The notes under the pieces are model-generated. The model worked only from the letters and a program-made list of their open reading frames with translations, had not been told where the DNA came from and searched no databases. From CBDFGK01 sp965247075 (GTDB lineage: Bacteria; Pseudomonadota; Gammaproteobacteria; Pseudomonadales; Halieaceae), in contig CBDFGK010000003.1 of assembly GCA_965247075.1 (NCBI GenBank), positions 1,674,001-1,738,000 of the forward strand: a stretch of 64,000 nt of DNA, in the 5' to 3' direction. Positions 9,146 through 17,985 of this stretch are shown piece by piece. Position numbers and translations under genes: made by a program. The stretch's first letter is position 1. Every line of letters begins with the position of its first letter.

Positions 9146-9424
9146 ATGCCCGGGAACGTCTCGCACCATGTTGTAACCGATCCAGACGGGGGCTGGGTAG
9201 TCATAAAAGGAGGTTCTGGGAGAGCCTCGAAACACTTTGATAATAAACAGCAAGCGATTGAATGGGGATTCGAAGTAAGCAAACATCAAAAGTCAGAATT
9301 CTACATCCATGGCAGAGATGGCAAAGTCCAAAAAATGGGTCTATCCGGGTTTCCCAACGAGTTTTTTGAAAAAATCCTGTTATTGAAAAACTATCCGAAT
9401 ACCCCTGGACTTTCCCCGGCGTAG
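9146..9424 (+). CDS. DUF2188 domain small protein
   Basis: The 92-residue protein fits the DUF2188 pattern: an HHVVTDPDGGWVVIKGGSGR start, then an FDNKQQAIEWG helix, then FYIHGRDGKVQ. Proteins of this family are small, soluble and of unknown function. A Shine-Dalgarno-like GGGAGA lies just upstream of the ATG. The residues after about 68 do not belong to the core domain. It sits at the edge of a mobile patch containing an ISL3 transposase, so it may have been transferred, but this is inferred from position only. Confidence 0.75.
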   Translation: MPGNVSHHVVTDPDGGWVVIKGGSGRASKHFDNKQQAIEWGFEVSKHQKSEFYIHGRDGKVQKMGLSGFPNEFFEKILLLKNYPNTPGLSPA

Positions 9425-9463
9425 TGTGGGCAGGCGGTGGGTTAGTGTGGGTAACCGGTGGTA
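9422..9463. repeat. two imperfect 21-base tandem units
   Basis: Positions 9422-9442 and 9443-9463 both begin TAGTGTGGG and both contain CGGTGG, giving two adjacent degenerate copies immediately after the DUF2188 stop codon. Nothing shows a role. The following 200 bases, up to the transposase leader, hold no gene that I can support. Confidence 0.5.
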
Positions 9464-9652
9464 TGTGAGGCACGAACATTCCACGGGTTATCCACATGAT
9501 CACCTCGCCAGGGATGGCGGGGTGAAATCCACGGCCTGTCCACACGGAGTCCGGCTGACAGATGTCGGGGTTCTTTTACCCACAGTTATCCCCGAGGACC
9601 CGAACTTCCCCATCATTTCATGTTGATGCAATGACTTGAATTCACACGTAAA

Positions 9653-9705
9653 CACGGGCTTCATCCCCTCTGTAGATTACCGTCAACAGAAAGGAGAAGC
9701 CCGTG
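9653..9705 (+). promoter_or_regulatory. hairpin masking the ribosome binding site and start codon of the ISL3 transposase
   Basis: The arm CACGGGCTTC at 9653-9662 is exactly complementary to GAAGCCCGTG at 9696-9705. The second arm contains the GTG start codon (9703-9705) and directly follows the AAGGAG Shine-Dalgarno site (9691-9696), and TCC at 9664-9666 can also pair with GGA of that site. Folding of the leader would hide translation initiation. This resembles the known way in which transposases are protected from read-through transcription; applying it here is inference. Confidence 0.65.
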
Positions 9706-10821
9706 AGCAACCTGAAGTTGCTGTATAAGATATTACGCCTCAAAGGTATGAAAATCACCCAGTTCTGGTTCAAAAACCGCAACAAGGAACTGCATCTGGC
9801 GGTCAAGCCCTACAAGAATGGCTGCCGCTGCCCCGAATGTGAACGGCGCTGCCGGATTGTGCGTCATACGACCGAGCTGCGCCGGTGGGAGGATCTCACA
9901 CTCATGGGGATGAAGGTCTTGCTCTGGTATGCCCCAAAGGAGATCTACTGCCCAACGCACGGGCGGGTGCAGGAGACGATCCCCTGGGCGCCAGCCTATT
10001 CACGTATCACCTACCGACTGGAGTGGCGGATCTGCTCCCTGTGCCAGATCATGACCCAGAAGGCCGCCGCCGAGATTCTGGTGATGCCTTCCTCCACCCT
10101 GTCCGACCTGCTGCACCGGATCATCACGCGGGTGCGCCACGGCCATAAAATCCGTGGCCTGGTCACTCTCGGCGTCGACGAGATTTCCTTCTTGAAGGGC
10201 CGCAAATTCGCCACACTCGTCTATGATCTGGACCGCTCTCGTATCTTGTGGGTGGGCCTGGGAAAAGGCCGCGAGACCATTGACCGCTGCCATGTCGTCA
10301 AGGCGCTGAACCAGGCTGTGGATGAGGTGCGCAAGGACGAGTGGCGTGCCCTCGATACCGGGGGGCGCAAGGCGATCAAGGGCCTGCGATGGCTGCTCAG
10401 CATGCACTCGAGCCATCGCACCAAGAGACAGTCTCGATTCCTCAATAGCTTGCGCAACTCCAATCGGCGTATCCACCGCGCCTGGGTGCTCAAGGACGAG
10501 TTCGAACACATCTGGAATTACCGTTATCGTGGCTCAGCTGAGAAGTTCCTGAAACGCTGGATGACCACCGCCCTGCGTAGCCGTATCCCCTCGTTGCGCC
10601 AATTTGTCACCACGGTGCGAAATTACTTTGATAACATCGTCGCGTTCACCGATAGAAACCTGACCAATGCCGTCGGTGAAGGCCTGAACCGCATTGTCAA
10701 AATCGTCAAGAACCGAGCGTCTGGATATCGTAACCTGCACAACTTCGCCGACATGATTTACCTGACCGTTGGCGACCTCGATATTCCTGCGCATATTCCC
10801 AGCGATTTACGTACACTGTGA
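9703..10821 (+). CDS. ISL3-family transposase
   Basis: The 372-residue protein has an N-terminal zinc-finger-like segment (CRCPECERRC, near residue 43), then VDEISFLKGRKFATLVYDLDR with the first catalytic Asp, RCHVVKALNQAVDEVR with a second acidic site, and a C-terminal TNAVGEGLNRIVKIVKNRASGYRN segment typical of ISL3 (IS204/IS1001/IS1165) transposases with the last catalytic Glu. The frame is uninterrupted. The length is slightly below the usual 400-430 residues. I could not identify terminal inverted repeats with confidence, so the element's ends are not given. Translation starts at GTG under a hairpin. Confidence 0.88.
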   Translation: MSNLKLLYKILRLKGMKITQFWFKNRNKELHLAVKPYKNGCRCPECERRCRIVRHTTELRRWEDLTLMGMKVLLWYAPKEIYCPTHGRVQETIPWAPAYSRITYRLEWRICSLCQIMTQKAAAEILVMPSSTLSDLLHRIITRVRHGHKIRGLVTLGVDEISFLKGRKFATLVYDLDRSRILWVGLGKGRETIDRCHVVKALNQAVDEVRKDEWRALDTGGRKAIKGLRWLLSMHSSHRTKRQSRFLNSLRNSNRRIHRAWVLKDEFEHIWNYRYRGSAEKFLKRWMTTALRSRIPSLRQFVTTVRNYFDNIVAFTDRNLTNAVGEGLNRIVKIVKNRASGYRNLHNFADMIYLTVGDLDIPAHIPSDLRTL

Positions 10822-10934
10822 GTAAGGTCCTAATCTCTATAAAACAGCATCAAGATCGTATTTCATTGGTTGGGAGATCCGGATATAGCCCAAAAAATAG
10901 ATAGCCATGGCAACGCCCCTGCAACGCCCAAGGA

Positions 10935-11615
10935 ATGAAAATCGACATGGACGATTTCGATCGGAATGTTTTTGTAAATTGCCCCTTCGACGACGATTAC
11001 AAACGCCTACTTTTTGCTCTTATTTTCACAATAACATATCTGGGGTATAGACCACGACTAACACTCGAAGATACGGATTCGGGGAAAAGCCGTATCAAAA
11101 AAATCCTGAAATTGGTCAATCTATCAAAATATGGAATACATGACATATCGAGAATGATGTCCTCTTTGAAGGGGGAGTACTATCGTATGAACATGCCATT
11201 TGAATTAGGCATTGACTATGGGTGCCAACAACTCAGGGAAGTCCCTTGGAATAAGAAAAAGCTGTTGGTCTTGGACACGGAAAAATACCGATATCAACGG
11301 GCATTGTCCGATTTTTCGGGTTCGGACATAGAAGCTCACAAAGACGATGAGCAAGAGATGGTGCGAATTATCCGAAACTGGTTCGTCTCGGCAACGAAGA
11401 CTGGACCAACCTACAAGAAGATATGGTTTCAATATGCTAAATTCAAAGTCGAAATTGGAAAAATAGCCAATGATGTGGGCCACAAAAAAGAAGACACGGA
11501 AGATTTTAACAAATATGCCTTGGAACTTCCACTTCCCGAAGTGATGCACCATATGGATAAATGGCTTCAAAAAAACAGGGTCTTCCCCAATCGTAGTGGG
11601 TCATTCAGGCCCTGA
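10935..11615 (+). CDS. hypothetical protein with NDT/TIR-like N-terminal pattern
   Basis: I do not recognise a named family for this 226-residue protein. The N-terminal half has a beta-strand start FVNCPFDDDY, then YRPRLTLEDTDSG, KYGIHDISRM and an MNMPFELGIDYG segment. That order (strand with N/CPFD, a DIS/DR strand, and MPFELG with a conserved Glu) resembles nucleoside 2-deoxyribosyltransferase and TIR-like Rossmann proteins that cleave nucleotides such as NAD. The C-terminal half is helical and charged. The gene is more AT-rich than its surroundings and lies between an ISL3 transposase and a transposase remnant, consistent with transfer. A defence-effector role is a hypothesis only. Confidence 0.6.
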   Translation: MKIDMDDFDRNVFVNCPFDDDYKRLLFALIFTITYLGYRPRLTLEDTDSGKSRIKKILKLVNLSKYGIHDISRMMSSLKGEYYRMNMPFELGIDYGCQQLREVPWNKKKLLVLDTEKYRYQRALSDFSGSDIEAHKDDEQEMVRIIRNWFVSATKTGPTYKKIWFQYAKFKVEIGKIANDVGHKKEDTEDFNKYALELPLPEVMHHMDKWLQKNRVFPNRSGSFRP

Positions 11616-11799
11616 TTCCTTCCGGATAGAGCTGTAATCCGCCCATGTGGAAGTAAATTGCATTACGGAATCGCTCCCTGTTTCTGAAACCCCGAGCACG
11701 GCCCTTCATACTTTCAGCATGACTGTTGTCGACCTTACGAATCACCGCATTGAGAATACCCCAAAGGTGATTCCGCAGGGTTTTTGACGTCGTTTGCAT
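11605..11799 (-). pseudogene. C-terminal remnant of an ISL3-type transposase
   Basis: The frame encodes LRNHLWGILNAVIRKVDNSHAES followed by GRARGFRNRERFRNAIYFHMGGL. This is the usual end of an IS1165-like ISL3 transposase, with the terminal AES and the GFRN motif, although the residues usually found between them are reduced. No N-terminal half of that gene is present. Just upstream (minus-strand sense) the sequence becomes part of an IS1182-like fragment in another frame, so this is a fused leftover of two elements. Confidence 0.75.
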
Positions 11800-12218
11800 T
11801 TGCGGTAAGAGGTTTCATCCACACTGATTTGCCTGGGTGACAGCGCCTCTCGATGCGACAGACCACGTTTCACTGCGCGCTTGACTGTTTGCGTAAAGCA
11901 GTCGTGAAAAAACCGTGCGTGATCCTTGCGAAAGTCACTTAGAACGCGAAAGTTGGGGCAATTCTTGCCGGCGATATACATAAATGACAGGTCTTCGTTA
12001 CAACGCTTTTCCAATTGACGGGAACTGAACACGCCGTGACTGTAGCCATAAATCAAAATACCCACGAGTTTTCCGGGATGGTAGGCTCGTTGGCTCAGGG
12101 GACTATACCGCGATTCAATACTGCTGGTATCGAGCTGCTGAAACAGATCATGGAACAGGTAACAATCATGGTCTGTCGGCAGCAGGTCGAACACGTTGCC
12201 TGGAAGGTGGCGCCACAA
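11742..12218 (-). pseudogene. N-terminal remnant of an IS1182-like transposase joined to ISL3 sequence
   Basis: The 158-residue frame starts like an IS1182 transposase: LLPTDHDCYLFHDLFQQLD, YHPGKLVGILIYGYSHGVFSSR and NFRVLSDFRKDH. Near residue 130 it changes to ISVDETSYRK, a motif typical of ISL3 transposases, after which the ISL3 C-terminus continues in a different frame (11605-11799). The catalytic core of neither transposase is complete. The junction near 11815-11825 suggests an illegitimate recombination between two insertion sequences. Confidence 0.7.
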
Positions 12219-12228
12219 TCTGTCCGCC

Positions 12229-12717
12229 CTACAGTTGCGTCTCCAACGGCAGTTCAGTGCTGTTCTTGATTTCCGTTACCGCCATATGTGAATGCAGTTC
12301 GCGAATGTGCGGGCTGTGGGTGAGGGTGTTGCGCACAAAGGCCTCGTAGTGGGAAATATCCCGCGTGACAATTTTTAGCATGTAGTCCCAAATGCCAGCC
12401 ATGGTGTAACACTCCATCACCTCCGGGTATTGCATGATCTCCGCTTCAAATTCCTCCAGGTTCCGGCGGCCATTGGCGGTCAGGCTGACCGTGGCGAATA
12501 CCACCACTTCCATACCCAGTGCCTTGCGATCCAGCAGGGCAACCCGCTTGCGGATATATCCTTCCTGTTCAATTTTGTTAATGCGTCGCCAGCAGGGCGA
12601 CTGTGACATGTTCAGTTTTTCGGCGATGGCGCCGCTGCTGATGCCGGCATCGCGCTGTAGCAGCCTGAGGATATCAATATCGGTTTTTTGCAATACAGAA
12701 GACAATGTTATTCCCAA
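12229..12717 (-). CDS. Lrp/AsnC family transcriptional regulator
   Basis: The product has an N-terminal winged-helix region (KTDIDILRLLQRDAGISSGAIAEKLNMSQSPCWRRI, residues about 11-46) and a C-terminal RAM ligand-binding domain (YTMAGIWDYMLKIVTRD and following). No ATG is available; TTG at 12717 gives 162 residues and TTG at 12705 gives 158, and I cannot choose firmly. It is divergent from the indolepyruvate oxidoreductase gene 121 bases away. Lrp-type proteins commonly control a neighbouring amino-acid gene, so regulation of that gene by an amino acid is a reasonable inference. Confidence 0.88.
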   Translation of the reverse strand: MGITLSSVLQKTDIDILRLLQRDAGISSGAIAEKLNMSQSPCWRRINKIEQEGYIRKRVALLDRKALGMEVVVFATVSLTANGRRNLEEFEAEIMQYPEVMECYTMAGIWDYMLKIVTRDISHYEAFVRNTLTHSPHIRELHSHMAVTEIKNSTELPLETQL

Positions 12718-12730
12718 ATATCTATTAAGT

Positions 12731-12761
12731 TGAATAATTTATGCATTATAAGTCTAATTCA
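12731..12761. promoter_or_regulatory. AT-rich interrupted palindrome, candidate Lrp operator
   Basis: TGAAT at 12731-12735 and ATTCA at 12757-12761 form inverted arms around an AT-rich centre that includes ATGCAT. The site lies in the gap between the divergent Lrp-type regulator and the oxidoreductase it probably controls. Lrp sites are AT-rich partial palindromes. The match is by character, not by a strict consensus. Confidence 0.35.
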
Positions 12762-12838
12762 GGGGCTAAATAAAATAACAATTTCTGCGTGCCCAAGTAC
12801 CATTACTACAATTCTGAAAGCCAGCCCAGGGTATCCCC

Positions 12839-15800
12839 ATGAACACAACGGTTGCGGTGTTAAAGCAGGTTTCTCTAGACGATAAATACGCACTCGATGC
12901 GACGCGGGCCTACATGACGGGCATTGAAGCGCTGGTGCGTTTGCCGATGCTGCAGCATCAGCGCGATCTCAGTCGTGGCCTCAATACGGCGGCTTTCATC
13001 TCTGGCTACCGCGGCTCGCCGCTGGGTACGGTAGACCAGGCGATGTGGAAGGCCAAGCCCTGGCTGGACAAGCACAACATTCATTTCCAACCGGGTGTTA
13101 ACGAAGACCTGGCGGCCACCGCCGTGTGGGGTAGTCAGCAAACCAACCTGTTCAGCGGCGCCAAATACGATGGCGTATTCGGCATGTGGTACGGCAAGGG
13201 GCCGGGTGTGGACCGCAGCATGGATGTCATCAAGCACGCCAACGCCTTTGGCACATCCCGCTACGGCGGTGTCCTGGCGGTGGCGGGCGACGATCACGCT
13301 TGTAAATCCTCCACCCTGCCGCACCAGTCTGAGCATATGTTTATCGGTGCCTCGGTGCCGGTGTTGAACCCCTCCAACGTGCAGGAGGTTCTGGATCTGG
13401 GCATCTACGGTTGGGAACTGTCCCGCTACAGCGGTTGTTGGGTGGGTCTCAAGGCTATCACCGAAAATATGGATTCGGCCATTTCTGCCGAAGTCGATTC
13501 GGGCCGCATCAATATCGTTATTCCCGACAGCTTCGAGTTGCCCGCCGATGGCCTGCACGCGCGCTGGCCCGACAAACCGCTGGAGCAGGAACTGCGGCTC
13601 AACAAATACAAAATTTACGCGGCGCGTGAGTTTGCGCGGGTCAATGGTCTCAACAAAATAGTTATCGACAGCCCCAAGCCGCGCTTTGGCATTATCACTA
13701 CCGGCAAGTCGTATCTGGATGTGATGCAGGCGCTGGAAGATCTCGGCATCGACGCAGGCGTTGCCGCTCACATCGGCCTGCGTGTTTACAAGGTCGGCAT
13801 GAGCTGGCCGTTGGAGCCGGTAACCACACACCGGTTTGCCAAGGGGCTGGAAGAAATACTGGTGGTGGAGGAGAAGCGCTCCATCATGGAAGACCAGCTC
13901 ACCGGCCAGCTCTATAACTACCCGGTATCAGATCGCCCACGGGTGATCGGTGAGTTTGATGAACAGGGCAGGGACTTATTGCCCAACCTGGGCGAATTGA
14001 CCCCGGCCATGATCGCGCTGGTGATCGCCGGGCGTATCAAGCGTTTTCACCAGTCGGAGACCATGCAGGCGCGACTGGATTTTATCGAGCGCAAAATACA
14101 GTCGCTGGCCAGGCCGCGCGTCACCGCCGAGCGCGTGCCGCACTTTTGCTCGGGTTGTCCGCACAATATATCCACCAAGGTTCCCCAGGGCAGCCGCGCC
14201 ATGGGCGGCATTGGTTGTCACTATATGGCAACCTGGATGCCGGATCGCGAGACCCTTACCTTCAGTCAGATGGGGGGTGAGGGCGTGTCCTGGATTGGTC
14301 AGGCTCCCTTTACCGATACCAGGCACGTCTTCCAGAATCTCGGTGATGGCACCTATTTCCATTCCGGCATATTGGCGCTTCGTGCTGCCCAGGCCGCCGG
14401 CGTCAATATTACTTACAAGATTCTCTATAACGATGCGGTGGCGATGACCGGCGGCCAGCCCATCGACGGTGAGCTATCGGTAGACGACCTGGTGCACCAA
14501 CTGCGTGGCGAGGGGATTAGGCGCATTGCCCTGGTCAGTGATGAACCCGGCGCCTGGCAGGGGCAATTTGCAGAAATTCGCGGTTACAGCCTGCATCACC
14601 GCGATGAAATGGATGCCCTGCAGCGCGAGCTGCGCGAATACGAGGGAGTATCGGTTATCGTCTATGTGCAGACCTGTGCCGCTGAGAAACGCCGCCGTCG
14701 CAAGAGGGGCATTGTGGAGGACATCCCCAAGCGGGTATTTATTAACGACGCGGTTTGCGAGGGCTGTGGCGATTGCAGTCGGGTGTCAAACTGTCTGTCG
14801 GTGGTGCCGCTGGATACCGAACTGGGCCGCAAGCGCAAAATTGACCAGAGTGCCTGCAACAAGGACTTTAGCTGCGTAAAGGGATTTTGTCCCAGCTTTG
14901 TCACCGTGCATGGGGGTGAAATGGTGAAGCGGCAGGAGCTTGCCGGTGAGGTGGTGTTTGACCCGCTGTCAGAGCCGCAACTGCCCTCACTCGATAAGCC
15001 CTGGAACGCGGTGGTAACCGGTATCGGTGGCACCGGTGTGCTCACGGTGACCTCTCTGGTCGCCATGGCCGCCCACGTTGAGGGCAAGGGTTGTGCCACC
15101 ATGAACCAGACTGGCCTGGCGCAGAAGTTTGGTGCGGTAGTGTCCCATGTACGTGTCGCCAGGGCTCAGGACGATATCAAGGCGGTGCGTATTCCGGCCG
15201 GTGAAGCTGATCTGCTCATCGGTTGTGACCTGGCGGTCGCTGCCAGCGATGAGTCCATGGCTAAAGTAGCCCTCGAACGGTCCACTGCGGTGGTCAATAC
15301 GGCCGAAGCGCCCACCGCCGCCTTTGTGCTGGACCCGGATGCACAATTTCACACCGCAGAAATGCAGCAGACCATCCGCGAAGAAGTGGGTGCAGACGGT
15401 AGTCACTTTGTCGATGCCACCGCGATTGCCACCGAGCTGTTGGGCGATACCATCGCCAGTAACCTGTTCCTGCTTGGTTATGCCTGTCAGCAGGGTCTGG
15501 TACCAGTGAGCCGGCAGTCACTGGAGCGTGCCATAGAGTTGAACGGGGTTGCCGTTGATTTCAATAAGCAGGCATTTTTGTGGGGTAGACGTGCGGCGCA
15601 TCAACCGCAGCGGGTTGCAAAGCTCGCTGCAAAGGCACTGCAGAGGCCGGCGCCGATGACCCTGGAGCAGTTGATCTGTGATCGCCGTGAGCGCCTTGTG
15701 CAATTTCAGGATGCGGCCTACGCCGAGCGCTATACAGCGCTGGTAACCAGAGTTCGGGATATTGATAAAGAGGATGGTAAAAGCCTGACCACGGCAGTTG

Positions 15801-16315
15801 CCAGGGCACTGTTCAAGTTGATGGCCTATAAAGATGAGTATGAGGTAGCGCGGCTATACAGTGATGGTGAGTTCCTGCGCAAGTTGCGGGCGCAGTTCAA
15901 GGGTGACTTCAAACTCAAATTCCACCTGGCTCCGCCACTGTTGTCGAAGCGTGATGCCGGCACAGGTCGTTTGATCAAACGCGAATTTCCGGCCTGGACC
16001 TTGACGCTGTTTGGCTTGCTGGCTCGCTTGCGGTTCCTGCGGGGCACAGCGCTGGATATATTCGGCATGACGGCTGAGCGCAAGCAGGAGCGTCAGGATA
16101 TTGAAGATTATCAGCAATTGTTGGAGCAACTTTTGGTCGGCCTGGATGCAGGAAATTACGCCCTGGCGGTACAACTGGCCGAGTTGCCATTGCAGTTGCG
16201 GGGCTTTGGTCACGTCAAGGATGGCAACCGCGATAAGTTGGAGCTACAGCGCAAGCAGTTGCAGCAGCAGTTTAGTAGTGAAAACGTCGTTACATTTGTA
16301 GAGAAGGTAGCCTGA
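12839..16315 (+). CDS. indolepyruvate ferredoxin oxidoreductase, fused alpha-beta (IOR)
   Basis: The 1158-residue protein joins the subunits of indolepyruvate:ferredoxin oxidoreductase in one chain. It would oxidatively decarboxylate aryl 2-oxo acids from aromatic amino-acid transamination to acyl-CoA, reducing ferredoxin. The N-terminal third has the GYRGSPLGTVD segment of the pyruvate-oxidoreductase fold. The middle has CSGCPHN and the thiamine-diphosphate region GIGCHYMATWM. A CEGCGDCSRVSNC cluster near residue 640 and a following CNKDFSCVKGFC set fit iron-sulfur ligands. The C-terminal part starts at VVTGIGGTGVLTV, the gamma/beta domain. Fused forms of this length are usual in aerobic proteobacteria. 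The gene is divergent from an Lrp-type regulator. Confidence 0.93.
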   Translation: MNTTVAVLKQVSLDDKYALDATRAYMTGIEALVRLPMLQHQRDLSRGLNTAAFISGYRGSPLGTVDQAMWKAKPWLDKHNIHFQPGVNEDLAATAVWGSQQTNLFSGAKYDGVFGMWYGKGPGVDRSMDVIKHANAFGTSRYGGVLAVAGDDHACKSSTLPHQSEHMFIGASVPVLNPSNVQEVLDLGIYGWELSRYSGCWVGLKAITENMDSAISAEVDSGRINIVIPDSFELPADGLHARWPDKPLEQELRLNKYKIYAAREFARVNGLNKIVIDSPKPRFGIITTGKSYLDVMQALEDLGIDAGVAAHIGLRVYKVGMSWPLEPVTTHRFAKGLEEILVVEEKRSIMEDQLTGQLYNYPVSDRPRVIGEFDEQGRDLLPNLGELTPAMIALVIAGRIKRFHQSETMQARLDFIERKIQSLARPRVTAERVPHFCSGCPHNISTKVPQGSRAMGGIGCHYMATWMPDRETLTFSQMGGEGVSWIGQAPFTDTRHVFQNLGDGTYFHSGILALRAAQAAGVNITYKILYNDAVAMTGGQPIDGELSVDDLVHQLRGEGIRRIALVSDEPGAWQGQFAEIRGYSLHHRDEMDALQRELREYEGVSVIVYVQTCAAEKRRRRKRGIVEDIPKRVFINDAVCEGCGDCSRVSNCLSVVPLDTELGRKRKIDQSACNKDFSCVKGFCPSFVTVHGGEMVKRQELAGEVVFDPLSEPQLPSLDKPWNAVVTGIGGTGVLTVTSLVAMAAHVEGKGCATMNQTGLAQKFGAVVSHVRVARAQDDIKAVRIPAGEADLLIGCDLAVAASDESMAKVALERSTAVVNTAEAPTAAFVLDPDAQFHTAEMQQTIREEVGADGSHFVDATAIATELLGDTIASNLFLLGYACQQGLVPVSRQSLERAIELNGVAVDFNKQAFLWGRRAAHQPQRVAKLAAKALQRPAPMTLEQLICDRRERLVQFQDAAYAERYTALVTRVRDIDKEDGKSLTTAVARALFKLMAYKDEYEVARLYSDGEFLRKLRAQFKGDFKLKFHLAPPLLSKRDAGTGRLIKREFPAWTLTLFGLLARLRFLRGTALDIFGMTAERKQERQDIEDYQQLLEQLLVGLDAGNYALAVQLAELPLQLRGFGHVKDGNRDKLELQRKQLQQQFSSENVVTFVEKVA

Positions 16316-16328
16316 GCGCCGATCTGCA

Positions 16329-16347
16329 GGCGAGTTACGGACTCGCC
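16329..16347. terminator. stem-loop between convergent genes
   Basis: GGCGAGT at 16329-16335 and ACTCGCC at 16341-16347 form a 7-bp stem with a five-base loop, between the convergent oxidoreductase and transporter genes. No T-run follows on either strand, so an intrinsic terminator is only possible, not shown. Confidence 0.3.
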
Positions 16348-16378
16348 CAGCATGCTGTTAACGGGATAACGAAATAGT

Positions 16379-17137
16379 TTACTGGCGCTGGTCGACATAC
16401 TCACCTTCCTCCAGTTGCAGGTATTTGCGCAGTTGGTAGACGCCCAGGTAAAAAGGGCCGGTGTCCACAACAGCCACACAGAACTTGAAGGCATAGTTAC
16501 TAAACATGAGGGTAACCAACATGGTAGCCGTGATATTTCCCGCCAGGTAGGTGGCGCCAAAGGTCACCAGAATCACCATAAAGGAATCTACCAGTTGGCT
16601 GATCATGGTGCTGAAGTTATTGCGAATCCACAGGTGCTTGCCCCTGGTAACCCGCTTCCAAAGGTGAAACAGTTGCACATCGCAGTACTGGGCGGCGATA
16701 TACGCCATCATCGATGCGAACACCGCGCCGCTGGTAGTGGCGTAGATGAGCCTGTACAACTCCACCGATTGTTCTGCCACCGTGCCGTTGGGCAGCGCCA
16801 CCGGTTCGGCCAACTGAAGAACCTGCCAGGGTGGCAGTGCTTCTGGACCCACCGAGGGCGCCAGGTTACCCAGGTATATAAAGGCGAGGATGAAAAAATT
16901 TAAACCCAGGCCCAGGCTGACCATAAAGTTGGCGCGTGCTTTGCCATACAGCTCACAGATCAGGTCAGTACACAGAAATGTGAGCGGGTAGGGCAGCACG
17001 CCAATGGCCAGTTGCAAGGGGCCCAGTTGTATAAAGCGGGTTATTCCCAAAATGTTCAACATGGTCATGGCGCAGATAAAAATTCCCGCCAGTACCAGGA
17101 ATACGCGCTCTCTACGCTCATAGATAACGGCGTCCAT
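16379..17137 (-). CDS. yhhQ: queuosine precursor transporter (YhhQ family)
   Basis: From the ATG at 17137 the protein is 252 residues with about six membrane segments. It carries the family features PYPLTFLCTDLICELYGKARA, near the second or third membrane segment, and the later QLVDSFMVILVTF. YhhQ proteins import 7-cyano-7-deazaguanine or related bases in bacteria that salvage queuosine. A longer frame upstream overlaps the SDR gene and is not plausible. It follows the SDR gene with no real gap, so the two are co-transcribed. A PTPS homologue is divergent nearby. Confidence 0.88.
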   Translation of the reverse strand: MDAVIYERRERVFLVLAGIFICAMTMLNILGITRFIQLGPLQLAIGVLPYPLTFLCTDLICELYGKARANFMVSLGLGLNFFILAFIYLGNLAPSVGPEALPPWQVLQLAEPVALPNGTVAEQSVELYRLIYATTSGAVFASMMAYIAAQYCDVQLFHLWKRVTRGKHLWIRNNFSTMISQLVDSFMVILVTFGATYLAGNITATMLVTLMFSNYAFKFCVAVVDTGPFYLGVYQLRKYLQLEEGEYVDQRQ

Positions 17138-17139
17138 AA

Positions 17140-17841
17140 TCAGCTCTCTTTTTGCCCCAGGTGGGCATGCAGCACAGAGCCGTTGATGACGGCGTTGTCG
17201 TGCGCCCATACGATCAGCCTGGCTATTTCCTCAGGTTCAATCAAGCGGTTATAGCTGTTGAGACTGGCCATGCCGTCCAATATCTGCTGATCATGGCTCA
17301 GGTGTGCGCGCAGCATCTGGGTGTCGGTGAAACCCGGGCAGATGCAGGCGGTGTGTATGCCGCGGCCCATCAAGTCCTGACAGGTGGCGCGCATCATGCC
17401 GATCACGGCATGTTTTGAAATCACATAACTGTAGGCGCCGGCCACTGCTTTTTCAGCCAGTGTCGAGCCAATGTATATGACGCTGGAGCCACGGGGCATG
17501 CGTGGCAGCAAGTCCCGGTTGATACTGTTGGCGGCTACCACATTGGTTTGTAACACGGCGGCCAGGTCTTCGCTCGCGCAGCCGATGGCGCTGTCTTTGC
17601 GCATCTGGCAGGCGTTGTGAACCAGTGCCACCCGGTCGGAATTATCAACCGTCTCACGCAAGGTATTGGTTGCGGCGCTTATCGCCGCAGGGTCACAGAG
17701 GTCGCAGGCAATATTGTTTACAGCATCGACATCGCAGGCGCGGCGCGACAGGTTGTATACCCGGTAACCGGCAGCGCGGAACAGGCTTGCCGCCGAGTGG
17801 CCAATGCCCGCGCTGGCGCCGGTGATAATTGCAGTTTTCAT
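17140..17841 (-). CDS. short-chain dehydrogenase/reductase
   Basis: The 233-residue product has the SDR cofactor loop TGASAGIG near residue 7, an HNA motif near 88, and a catalytic Ser and YxxxK set in IYIGS and YSYVISK. A C-terminal substrate-binding segment, CICPGFTDTQM, follows. The ATG at 17841 sets the cofactor loop at the usual distance from the N-terminus; the upstream open frame is not SDR-like. It is upstream of yhhQ on the same strand and near a pterin-synthase homologue. A role as a pterin or sepiapterin-type reductase is possible but not shown by any residue I can see. Confidence 0.85.
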   Translation of the reverse strand: MKTAIITGASAGIGHSAASLFRAAGYRVYNLSRRACDVDAVNNIACDLCDPAAISAATNTLRETVDNSDRVALVHNACQMRKDSAIGCASEDLAAVLQTNVVAANSINRDLLPRMPRGSSVIYIGSTLAEKAVAGAYSYVISKHAVIGMMRATCQDLMGRGIHTACICPGFTDTQMLRAHLSHDQQILDGMASLNSYNRLIEPEEIARLIVWAHDNAVINGSVLHAHLGQKES

Positions 17842-17985
17842 GGTTGTTCCTGAAAGAGGCCAGCGCGCTTTTCGTACAGCGTATGATAGAGCTTGGTGTT
17901 CATACAGAAACCTTAGCACGAAATGTCGTTGACGGTTTCCCACCAGTGTGGATAACTACGACCAATTAGCTAGATAGTGTTGCCC

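Noticed and set aside
8723..9289. Minus-strand frame of 188 codons between the aminotransferase and DUF2188 genes
   Set aside because: It overlaps the start of the DUF2188 gene, lacks a ribosome site and resembles no family. One stretch reads like protein, so I only described the gap.
9488..9496. TTATCCACA, a perfect DnaA box; another (reverse) at 17947-17955
   Set aside because: Single 9-base matches are expected by chance in a window of this size. There is no cluster or AT-rich unwinding region that would suggest an origin.
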